DNA from: Kiritimatiellia bacterium
GTDB lineage: Bacteria; Verrucomicrobiota; Kiritimatiellia; RFP12; UBA1067
Direction: 5' to 3'
Length of the DNA stretch: 5,414 nt
Assembly (NCBI GenBank): GCA_017628165.1
Contig: JAGBZQ010000076.1
Span: forward strand, 1 to 5,414
Position 1 is the stretch's first letter. Every line of letters starts with the position of its first letter. The position numbers and the translations under genes were made by a program. This document shows positions 1 to 5,274 of this stretch, one piece after another. The notes under the pieces are model-generated. The model searched no databases and was not told the origin of the DNA. It saw only the letters and a program-made list of their open reading frames with translations.

Positions 1-460
1 CCTTGGTGGCCTGACGCTGCTGGTCGTTGAAGTAAGCAGGCACCGTAATGACAGCTTCGGTGATCTTCTCGCCCAAATATGCCTCGGCATCCTCTTTGAG
101 CTTGCGAAGAACCATCGCCGAAATCTCCTGAGCGGTATAAACCTTATCGCCCACCTTGACGGCCGCGTCACCATTGGCTGCGCGGACGACCTCATAAGGC
201 ATCATCTTGATCTCATCCGTCATCTCGTCATAACGGCGACCGATGAAACGCTTGATGGAATAAACCGTAGACTTAGGATTCGTAACAGCCTGACGCTTTG
301 CCGCCTGACCAACGAGAATCTCACCCGTCTTTGTAAACGCAACGATTGAAGGAGTAGTACGCTGACCCTCCTTGTTGGGGATAACCGTAGCCTCGCCGCC
401 TTCCATAACGGCCATACAGCTATTTGTGGTTCCCAAATCAATTCCTAATACTTTTGCCAT
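1..460 (-). CDS. dnaK: DnaK (Hsp70) chaperone, N-terminal part, cut by the window edge
   Basis: ATP-dependent cytoplasmic chaperone; it binds and releases unfolded polypeptides with DnaJ and GrpE. The 153 complete codons visible cover the first part of the nucleotide-binding domain and align almost without gaps to E. coli DnaK. Visible motifs are the phosphate-1 loop GIDLGTTNS (residues 6-14, Asp8), the catalytic lysine in SIKRFIGRR (Lys70), and VITVPAYFNDQQRQATK (137-153), which runs into the edge. The ATG at 458-460 is preceded by AGGAAG seven bases upstream, a good Shine-Dalgarno. The gene lies 239 bp downstream of ispA on the same strand and has its own candidate sigma-54 promoter. Codon use favours CGT, GGT, ACT and GTT, unlike the C-ending codons of the upstream genes, as expected for a highly expressed protein. 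The identification is certain; only the C-terminal three quarters are unseen. Confidence 0.98.
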   Translation of the reverse strand, partial: MAKVLGIDLGTTNSCMAVMEGGEATVIPNKEGQRTTPSIVAFTKTGEILVGQAAKRQAVTNPKSTVYSIKRFIGRRYDEMTDEIKMMPYEVVRAANGDAAVKVGDKVYTAQEISAMVLRKLKEDAEAYLGEKITEAVITVPAYFNDQQRQATK

Positions 461-506
461 ATTTTTTCTTCCTATCCGTCACCTTACTGGGGCGACGACT
501 TTTTAT

Positions 507-522
507 AGCAAACAGCGTGCCA
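507..522 (-). promoter_or_regulatory. Candidate sigma-54 (RpoN) promoter of dnaK
   Basis: On the minus strand the sequence is TGGCACG, four bases, TTGCT. This matches the sigma-54 consensus TGGCACG-N4-TTGCW at every specified base. GG (521-520) and GC (509-508) are 12 bp apart, the fixed -24/-12 geometry. Transcription would start near 497, leaving a leader of about 37 nt with the dnaK Shine-Dalgarno properly placed. No good sigma-70 pair competes: the TATAAA just downstream has no -35 at 16-18 bp. Use of sigma-54 at dnaK is inferred; it would require an enhancer-binding activator, which is not encoded here. Confidence 0.65.
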
Positions 523-554
523 ACTTTTGTTTTACGGCAAAATCGGCGTGCCAA
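515..554 (-). repeat. Direct repeat of TTGGCACGC, 31 bp apart
   Basis: Minus-strand TTGGCACGC occurs at 523-515, where it forms the -24 half of the sigma-54 promoter, and again at 554-546. The upstream copy is also followed by TTTTGCC, but its GG and GC are 14 bp apart instead of 12, a spacing sigma-54 normally does not tolerate. It may be a decoy binding site, a relic of promoter duplication, or chance. Confidence 0.45.
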
Positions 555-595
555 AAGAGAAAAGTGAGACAAAAAGCGCCATCTTCACTGTCAAT

Positions 596-614
596 GTGTG
601 ACAAAATGACACAC
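596..614. promoter_or_regulatory. Imperfect palindrome upstream of dnaK, possible activator site
   Basis: GTGTG and CACAC form an inverted repeat around a 9-bp centre; 7 of 9 pairs match over the 19 bp. The centre lies about 108 bp upstream of the predicted sigma-54 start, inside the usual -80 to -150 range for enhancer-binding activators. It also resembles a CRP/FNR-type TGTGA site, but the half-site spacing does not fit. Function is inferred from position and symmetry only. Confidence 0.3.
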
Positions 615-699
615 CTACCACATTAAATTAGGATATGCTCCACACGCTCTTACACACCCCTTTGCCAAGAAAAGCCTTAGTAATCATTATGCACCTTTT

Positions 700-1464
700 T
701 CAGATTTTGCGACCAAGAAGACGCGTCGCAAGAACCTTGAGCGGCTTCGTGTCACCGCTCAACCCGGAAAGCGCAGCAATCGCAGCATCGGTAGCGTTTT
801 TTGCAAGGGTCTCTGTCTTGGAGCGGTCGTAAGGAGAGTCGCCGTCAAGGAGATCGTCCTGATACTGAAACGCAAGCCCCAAATTAAGCGCGAAACTCGA
901 AAGCGCACTTACGCTCACCTCATCTCCGCCTGCGGCAAGAGCCCCCATCTCGGCGGCAGCCACAAAAAGATCAGCCGTCTTATGGGTATAAATAAAATCG
1001 ACATCCCCCGTCTTTTCGATATCCTCAACCTGCCCTGCCACCACGCCTACGCCGGCGCGCGCCAATGCAGAAACAATCCGCCCTGAATTGCGCGGAGACC
1101 TTGCCGCCACCCCAAACGCAAGCGCCTCAAGAGCATCCCCGGCGAGAATCGCATTCGCCTCACCGAATTTTTTCCACACCGTGGGCCGGCCACGACGCTC
1201 TACATCATTATCCATAGAAGGAAGATCGTCATGGACAAGCGTATAGTTGTGCAAAAGCTCAATTGCCGCCGCGGGATATGCCGCATCCTCCATTCGTCCT
1301 CCCGCCGCAACGGCGGCACCGAGACAAATGAGCGGGCGAATACGCTTGCCGCCAGAGCCGACAGCATAGCGCATAGCTTCTGCAAGCACTGCCGGGCGCG
1401 AGGACAAGCGCGGCAAAACTTCATCAAGCGTATGTTCTATCAATTCCAATGCTTTCTGTTCCAT
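700..1464 (-). CDS. ispA: Short farnesyl-diphosphate synthase (IspA-type polyprenyl synthetase)
   Basis: Cytoplasmic trans-prenyltransferase that condenses IPP with DMAPP or GPP; FPP feeds undecaprenyl phosphate, the carrier of peptidoglycan precursors. The 254-residue protein shows GGKRIRP (38-44), the first Asp-rich motif DDLPSMD (79-85), FGEANAILAGDAL (100-112), HKT (161-163) and the second Asp-rich motif FQYQDDLLD (199-207). Tyr74, five residues before the first motif, and the two-residue insertion LP inside it indicate a bacterial FPP synthase rather than a longer-chain enzyme. The ATG at 1464 is chosen because GGAGG sits eight bases upstream; an upstream GTG (1488) and ATG (1479) lack a Shine-Dalgarno. 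It starts 26 bp after ftsI and is probably co-transcribed. Oddity: compared with E. coli IspA (299 residues), about 24 residues after the second Asp-rich motif are missing, including the GK..GxD..K.TYP segment. Family certain, exact product chain length likely. Confidence 0.92.
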   Translation of the reverse strand: MEQKALELIEHTLDEVLPRLSSRPAVLAEAMRYAVGSGGKRIRPLICLGAAVAAGGRMEDAAYPAAAIELLHNYTLVHDDLPSMDNDVERRGRPTVWKKFGEANAILAGDALEALAFGVAARSPRNSGRIVSALARAGVGVVAGQVEDIEKTGDVDFIYTHKTADLFVAAAEMGALAAGGDEVSVSALSSFALNLGLAFQYQDDLLDGDSPYDRSKTETLAKNATDAAIAALSGLSGDTKPLKVLATRLLGRKI

Positions 1465-1472
1465 GCCTTTTT

Positions 1473-1477
1473 CCTCC
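1473..1477 (-). promoter_or_regulatory. Shine-Dalgarno that sets the ispA start
   Basis: GGAGG on the minus strand, eight bases before the ATG at 1464-1462. It overlaps the alternative ATG at 1479-1477, so that codon and the GTG at 1488-1486 are unlikely starts; choosing 1464 shortens the longest open frame by eight residues. Confidence 0.75.
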
Positions 1478-1490
1478 ATGCAGATCACAG

Positions 1491-3308
1491 TTAAAATTCA
1501 AGATCGTCAAGGCCTTCCTGCGGGCAATCCGGCGTAACACCCAGATAGCGCATCGTTCTCTCTGCTATGCGCTTGAATACGGGCCCGGCCGAATTTCCGC
1601 CCTGATGAAATGGACGCTTTTCATCAAAATCAAGAGTAACGAGTATCACAACCTCCGGAGGAGCCGCCGGCCCACCAGGCATTGGGGAGATTACTCCGGA
1701 AGGCACTATTCCGCAAAAAGTAGCACAGTAGAGCCCTGGCTCATAGCCACGCCCGTCCTTACGCGCCTTTTGCGCAGTCCCCGTTTTGCCTGCTACGGAA
1801 TATCCGTCAAGCTTAGCTCTCCTAGCAGTTCCGCCTGCCGCCGCAACACCGAGCATCATCTTGCGCATCTCACGCGCAGCATGAACGCTAATCACCCTCT
1901 CACGCTTGACACGAGAGGCGTCCAAAACGTCATTCCCCTTCGCATCAACGATCTTATCGATGATTGACGGCACATTCCTAATACCATCATTCGCAATCGC
2001 CTGATAGGCAGAAGCAAGCTGAATGGCCGTAACAGAAACCCCCTGCCCAATTGGAGCACGCGAACGCGTGGCCTTGTCCCATTTGTGGAAGTTTCTAACG
2101 ATCCCCCCCTCTTCGCCCGGAAGTTCGATGCCGGTAGGCCTGCCGAAGCCGAACTTCTCGAAATACGAATACAGACGCTCCGCGCCGAAATCAAACCCGA
2201 GTTTCCCGATCACGATATTCGAAGAATGGACAATCGCATCCTTTAGAGTAAGCTTCGGACCCATCGCGTGGCTGTCATTCGGAAGCTTGTAGTATTTAAA
2301 TTCGCCGCGCGCATCCTTCTCGGCGCGATCCGTGGAATAGACCGTCCCGGCATGGGCAAAACCGGCATCCACGGCTGCAGCGGCGGTAATAACCTTCATC
2401 ACGCTTCCTGGCTCGTAGTTAAAACCGATCGCCCTGTTGCGCCGCTCCTCCGGCGTGGCTTTGTTGTAATACTCCGGGCTGTAATCCGGGAAAGACGCCA
2501 TCGCCAGAACCTTCCCTGACTTCACATCCAGAACAACGCACCATCCCGCGCCGGAGCCGAATTCCGAGACTCCGCCCTTAAGCTCCTCCTCGGCAATCTT
2601 CTGAATGGTATGATCTATGGTCAAATATATATCAGACCCCGGAACAGGCGGAATCTTCTCCTCTATCTTATCGCTGATAACCCGGCGGCGGCCATCCTTC
2701 TTGCCGCTGATTTTGCCGGGAATTCCGGAAAGCGCCTTGTTGTAGCGCGACTCGATTCCGTCCACGCCTGAGCGCTCGCGGTTCACGCCCCCCAGCACAT
2801 GACACAGGCGTTTGCCCTCGTAATGACGGCGGACATCGGTGTTGCGAATGATAACTCCGCCCACCAGACTACGATTTGAAAGAATGTCATACGCACGCCT
2901 GTCGTCAGTTATTCCAAGGAGCTGGTAACGCGCGGAATAATTTTTTACCATATCGAAAAGCTGTGAGCGCGGAAGATTCAGGACATCGGCGATGGTAGCG
3001 GCCTGCGCGCGTATTGTGCGAGGATTCTTCATTCCTTTGGCGCGCACGACCACCTGCGTCATCGCCACGGGATCAAGCCGAAACTCCCAGCATGGAGTAG
3101 ACTTCACAAGAGGATACGCCGTACCTCCGGGAGCCTTGCAGTATATGCCGCCGCGGAGACTGGGAATTGACTCGGAAAAGTCATACTGGGGTATCCGCGT
3201 GACATCGATTATGAAATGAGCCTTTATAAGCGAATATCCAGTATACGCACCAACCCCCAAAAGGAAGAGGACAGGTATCCAAAATCTGGCTTTTGCGCCG
3301 ACCCTCAT
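1491..3308 (-). CDS. ftsI: FtsI (PBP3)-type septal peptidoglycan transpeptidase
   Basis: Class B penicillin-binding protein; it crosslinks septal peptidoglycan in the periplasm together with FtsW and the FtsQLB complex. The 605-residue protein has a short basic cytoplasmic N-terminus, one membrane anchor (about 9-28), a pedestal domain (about 48-220, with GVDGIESRYNKALSG at 181-195), and a transpeptidase domain. Its three active-site motifs are intact: SVMK (nucleophile Ser302, Lys305), SSN (362-364) and KTGT (508-511). There are no PASTA domains, as in Gram-negative FtsI. The N-terminal RGxIxDRNG signature is degenerate here (LRGGIYCKAPGG, 51-62). The start ATG has only GGAG two bases upstream, too close to work well, so translation may be coupled to the ftsL-like gene, whose stop is 11 bp upstream. 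Position after mraZ, rsmH and ftsL supports FtsI over the elongation enzyme PBP2. Confidence 0.95.
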   Translation of the reverse strand: MRVGAKARFWIPVLFLLGVGAYTGYSLIKAHFIIDVTRIPQYDFSESIPSLRGGIYCKAPGGTAYPLVKSTPCWEFRLDPVAMTQVVVRAKGMKNPRTIRAQAATIADVLNLPRSQLFDMVKNYSARYQLLGITDDRRAYDILSNRSLVGGVIIRNTDVRRHYEGKRLCHVLGGVNRERSGVDGIESRYNKALSGIPGKISGKKDGRRRVISDKIEEKIPPVPGSDIYLTIDHTIQKIAEEELKGGVSEFGSGAGWCVVLDVKSGKVLAMASFPDYSPEYYNKATPEERRNRAIGFNYEPGSVMKVITAAAAVDAGFAHAGTVYSTDRAEKDARGEFKYYKLPNDSHAMGPKLTLKDAIVHSSNIVIGKLGFDFGAERLYSYFEKFGFGRPTGIELPGEEGGIVRNFHKWDKATRSRAPIGQGVSVTAIQLASAYQAIANDGIRNVPSIIDKIVDAKGNDVLDASRVKRERVISVHAAREMRKMMLGVAAAGGTARRAKLDGYSVAGKTGTAQKARKDGRGYEPGLYCATFCGIVPSGVISPMPGGPAAPPEVVILVTLDFDEKRPFHQGGNSAGPVFKRIAERTMRYLGVTPDCPQEGLDDLEF

Positions 3309-3319
3309 GACTCCACAAA

Positions 3320-3751
3320 TCAGCGAACCCTTCGGCGTGAAGATACGCCGCGGACGGAAGAATCATACTGCGCCGTCCTAAAAGCGTTTGCCCTGCGCTG
3401 CAACAGCGCCACCGATGTCTGCCCTGGAAGCGGATTTCCTTTGCCATCCATACGAATAATCTGACGGGGGTTGGGATAATTCATCGCCATTCCGCGTTTA
3501 AGAAGCGACCTCTCAAGATTTCCAGAGGCTTTCGCGCTCTCCCACTGAGCCACACTGCGCTCAAGCTCGGCCTTGCACATGACGAGCTGACGCTCCTTGT
3601 CGTTGATGGACTTCATGAGCTGCGAACACTGCGACGTTCCCATCAAATTGAAAATAACCATGAGAAACAAAAGAAGAATAACGCCACCGACGGACATCGA
3701 ATGGCTAACGACGCGCGACATCTTCTTGTGTACTCGGCGATTTGTTCTCAT
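3320..3751 (-). CDS. ftsL: FtsL-like divisome membrane protein
   Basis: A 143-residue bitopic protein in the usual ftsL position between rsmH and ftsI. FtsL with FtsB and FtsQ activates the FtsW-FtsI septal synthase. Visible architecture: a basic cytoplasmic tail (1-19), one transmembrane segment (about 20-38, VGGVILLLFLMVIFNLM), a charged helical stretch likely to be a coiled coil (about 42-87), then a proline/glycine-containing and strongly basic C-terminus ending RRRVR. It carries Cys42 and Cys59 on the periplasmic side. Its ATG overlaps the rsmH stop as ATGA, and GGAG lies eight bases upstream, so translation is likely coupled to rsmH. FtsL sequences diverge too much to recognise by residue identity; the call rests on topology, size and gene order. 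The C-terminal 55 residues beyond the coiled coil are longer than in E. coli FtsL (121 residues). Confidence 0.7.
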   Translation of the reverse strand: MRTNRRVHKKMSRVVSHSMSVGGVILLLFLMVIFNLMGTSQCSQLMKSINDKERQLVMCKAELERSVAQWESAKASGNLERSLLKRGMAMNYPNPRQIIRMDGKGNPLPGQTSVALLQRRANAFRTAQYDSSVRGVSSRRRVR

Positions 3752-4689
3752 ATCGCTTTCTCCATTATCTGTATTGCACGCAACTTCGCGCTACGCGAAC
3801 GAACATTAAATTCTATTTCTTTTTCCGTGGCCTTCACAGCCTTTTTGGTCACGGCACAAGCTCTCGGCTCAAGCCCCTCCCACTTCGATCCGCCCTGCTG
3901 GAGCGAAACCATCCTGCCGACATGATTGGCGAAGAACTTCTTCACGGCTCTATCAGTCAGCGACTCGAACGTGATGACCGCAAAGACGCCTCCCGGACGG
4001 AGGAGATTTACCCCGTCTTCAAGCGCTCGCTCAAGCTCACCCATCTCGTCGTTCACCTCCATGCGAAGCGCCTGGAAGACGCGCGTTGCGGGATGATGCC
4101 CACCCTTGCGCCCGACAATCCGCTCGATAAACGAAGCGAGCTGAAGCGTTGAGACGAACGCTCTCGCCCCACGCTCCTTCACAATCGCGCGGGCAATCCG
4201 GCGCGCCTGCGGCTCTTCACCCCACTTGCGGAACATCTCTGCGAGACGCTCCTCGCTCTCAGTATTGACTATATCTGCCGCACACAATCCTTCTCGGGCG
4301 TCCATGCGCATGTCAAGGGGTCCGTCCCTGAGAAAACTGAACCCGCGTCCGGCCTCATCCAGCTGAGGACTCGACACACCCAAGTCAAGCAAGACTCCAT
4401 CTGCACCATCCCATCCATTTGCATTAGCGAGTGCCTTGATTTCACCATGACACCCTTTTACAGCCTTAAGACGCTCCGCGAGCTCCGGATCGTGAAGGCG
4501 CATCGCCTCCACCTCCTGAAGCGCTTGATCATCGCGATCGATACCAAGCACGAAGCCGCCTCTTTTCACAATTTCACGGGTATGCCCCGCGCGTCCGAGC
4601 GTGCCGTCCACATATCGCCCTCCAGGCTTCACGCCGAGTAGAGCGATTGTCTCTTCCAACAGAACCGGCACATGACCGCTTTGAAGCAT
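3748..4689 (-). CDS. rsmH: 16S rRNA (cytosine-1402-N4)-methyltransferase RsmH (MraW)
   Basis: SAM-dependent enzyme that N4-methylates C1402 of 16S rRNA at the decoding centre. The 313 residues match the family throughout: HVPVLLEE (6-13), SAM-binding motif I DGTLGRAGHT (28-37), GIDRD (49-53), DLGVSSPQLD (102-111), LDMRMD (125-130), a helical insert domain with RKWGEEPQARRIARAIV (154-170), HPATRVFQALRMEVNDE (199-215) and NVRSRSAKLRA (295-305) near the C-terminus. Length is typical. The usually conserved SFHSLEDR block reads TFESLTDR (240-247), with His replaced by Glu. The start ATG is preceded by a GGAGGAG run (4705-4699) and lies 24 bp after the mraZ stop; the stop overlaps the next gene by four bases. 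Second gene of the dcw operon. Confidence 0.97.
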   Translation of the reverse strand: MLQSGHVPVLLEETIALLGVKPGGRYVDGTLGRAGHTREIVKRGGFVLGIDRDDQALQEVEAMRLHDPELAERLKAVKGCHGEIKALANANGWDGADGVLLDLGVSSPQLDEAGRGFSFLRDGPLDMRMDAREGLCAADIVNTESEERLAEMFRKWGEEPQARRIARAIVKERGARAFVSTLQLASFIERIVGRKGGHHPATRVFQALRMEVNDEMGELERALEDGVNLLRPGGVFAVITFESLTDRAVKKFFANHVGRMVSLQQGGSKWEGLEPRACAVTKKAVKATEKEIEFNVRSRSAKLRAIQIMEKAI

Positions 4690-4713
4690 TTCCCGTTACT
4701 CCTCCGATCTCTT

Positions 4714-5199
4714 TTAGAATCCGGCAATCTCGAGCGCCTGGCCAAGAGCCACCTGATCCACAGCATCGGCATCGCCAAGAGCCTTCGGATCCCAGAGTTT
4801 GATCATACGAACCGAACCCACCATAGCAACCGTCGTCGTCAAGTTCGCAAACTGAAGGAGCTTGTCGCTAACGCGGATTCGACCTTGAACGTCAAGCATA
4901 AGCTGTTCGGAGTTGCCGCCAATCACTTGAAGAGCGCGATTGAGCGCCGGATCAAAGAGCGCCTTTTCGCGAAGTTTCTCGAGGCGAGCCTCCATCTCAG
5001 CCTTTGGAACAAGATTGAGGCAGCCTTCCTTATGATCTGGCATTACATAGACGTAATCAGGATCCCCCATGACCGCGCGCCATTCCCGAGGGATGGTAAA
5101 GCGCTTCTTGGGGTCAAGGTTGTGATAGAAGCGCCCTACCAAAACGCCCGACACAGTCCTTGTCGACTCTGCGACACTCTCTTTGCCTACTTTTGACAT
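4714..5199 (-). CDS. mraZ: MraZ, transcriptional regulator of the dcw cluster
   Basis: DNA-binding ring-forming protein of the SpoVT/AbrB-like fold that binds tandem repeats in front of its own operon. It contains the family's two internal repeats: LDPKKRFTIPREWR (28-41) and LDVQGRIRVSDKLL (102-115), each carrying the DxxxR signature (Asp29/Arg33 and Asp103/Arg107). The first has KKR where many MraZ proteins have KGR. First gene of the operon; rsmH follows after 24 bp. The start is uncertain: ATG at 5199 gives 161 residues with about 19 extra at the N-terminus and no Shine-Dalgarno, only about 5 nt after the predicted transcription start. A TTG at 5142 would give a 142-residue protein starting just before GRFYHNLD, as most family members do, but its possible AAGGA is 13 bases away. 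ATG 5199 is kept as the default. Confidence 0.95.
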   Translation of the reverse strand: MSKVGKESVAESTRTVSGVLVGRFYHNLDPKKRFTIPREWRAVMGDPDYVYVMPDHKEGCLNLVPKAEMEARLEKLREKALFDPALNRALQVIGGNSEQLMLDVQGRIRVSDKLLQFANLTTTVAMVGSVRMIKLWDPKALGDADAVDQVALGQALEIAGF

Positions 5200-5229
5200 T
5201 TCTTGACATAATTATACACTTTCTGACAC
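5190..5229 (-). promoter_or_regulatory. Candidate MraZ box: four tandem 10-bp repeats
   Basis: On the minus strand four contiguous 10-mers begin at 5229, 5219, 5209 and 5199. The first, third and fourth fit RTGTCARRAR; the second diverges after GTGT because it contains the TATAAT -10 box. Known MraZ sites are also direct repeats one helical turn apart (TGGG with 5-bp spacers in E. coli, AAAGTG[T/G] with 3-bp spacers in mycoplasmas), and AAAGTGT occurs here at 5222-5216. Binding would cover the -10 box and the mraZ start codon, so repression of the operon by its own product is the likely outcome. The repeats are directly visible; MraZ binding is inferred. Confidence 0.6.
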
Positions 5230-5239
5230 CGGAAAACAA
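5211..5239 (-). promoter_or_regulatory. Candidate sigma-70-type promoter of the mraZ operon
   Basis: A perfect -10 box TATAAT (5216-5211) lies 17 bp from TTGTTT (5239-5234), a weak -35 matching TTGACA at three of six positions. Transcription would start near 5205-5203, only about four to six bases before the ATG at 5199, so the mRNA would be nearly leaderless. The -10 sits inside the second 10-bp repeat of the candidate MraZ box. Confidence 0.6.
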
Positions 5240-5274
5240 TAAGAATTTTTCAAATCCGTTTTCCCGCTGATTTT

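Larger units (their letters stand above)
461..699. other. ispA-dnaK intergenic region (dnaK regulatory region)
   Basis: This 239-bp stretch lies between the ispA stop and the dnaK start and contains no convincing gene. Reading towards dnaK it holds a T/G-rich part, a 19-bp imperfect palindrome (596-614), two copies of TTGGCACGC 31 bp apart, and a perfect sigma-54 promoter (507-522). A TTGACA hexamer (minus strand, 594-589) has no acceptable -10 partner at 16-18 bp. I looked for a CIRCE operator (TTAGCACTC-N9-GAGTGCTAA) and found none. I saw no GC-rich hairpin followed by T's after the ispA stop, so read-through from the upstream operon into dnaK cannot be excluded. Confidence 0.7.

Noticed and set aside
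461..699. CIRCE operator for HrcA in front of dnaK
   Set aside because: No TTAGCACTC/GAGTGCTAA inverted repeat, even a degenerate one, was found on either strand.
1486..1488. GTG as the ispA start (262 residues)
   Set aside because: It has no Shine-Dalgarno and sits two bases after the ftsI stop, whereas the ATG at 1464 has GGAGG at ideal spacing.
1449..1967. 172-codon open frame on the plus strand
   Set aside because: It is antisense to the 3' end of ftsI and the start of ispA; no motif or ribosome site supports it.
3742..4152. 136-codon open frame on the plus strand
   Set aside because: It is antisense to the C-terminal half of rsmH, including the conserved HPATRVFQALRMEVNDE and NVRSRSAKLR blocks.
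4672..5196. 174-codon open frame on the plus strand
   Set aside because: It lies antisense to mraZ, which matches its family along its whole length; the plus-strand translation shows no recognisable motif.
5193..5208. Two TTGACA hexamers on the plus strand (5193-5198 and 5203-5208) as -35 boxes of a divergent promoter
   Set aside because: Neither has a -10-like hexamer at 16-18 bp; they are the reverse complement of the TGTCAA core of the tandem repeats.
5207..5209. ATG ten bases upstream as the mraZ start
   Set aside because: It is out of frame with mraZ; it arises because the tandem repeat unit contains ATGTCAA.
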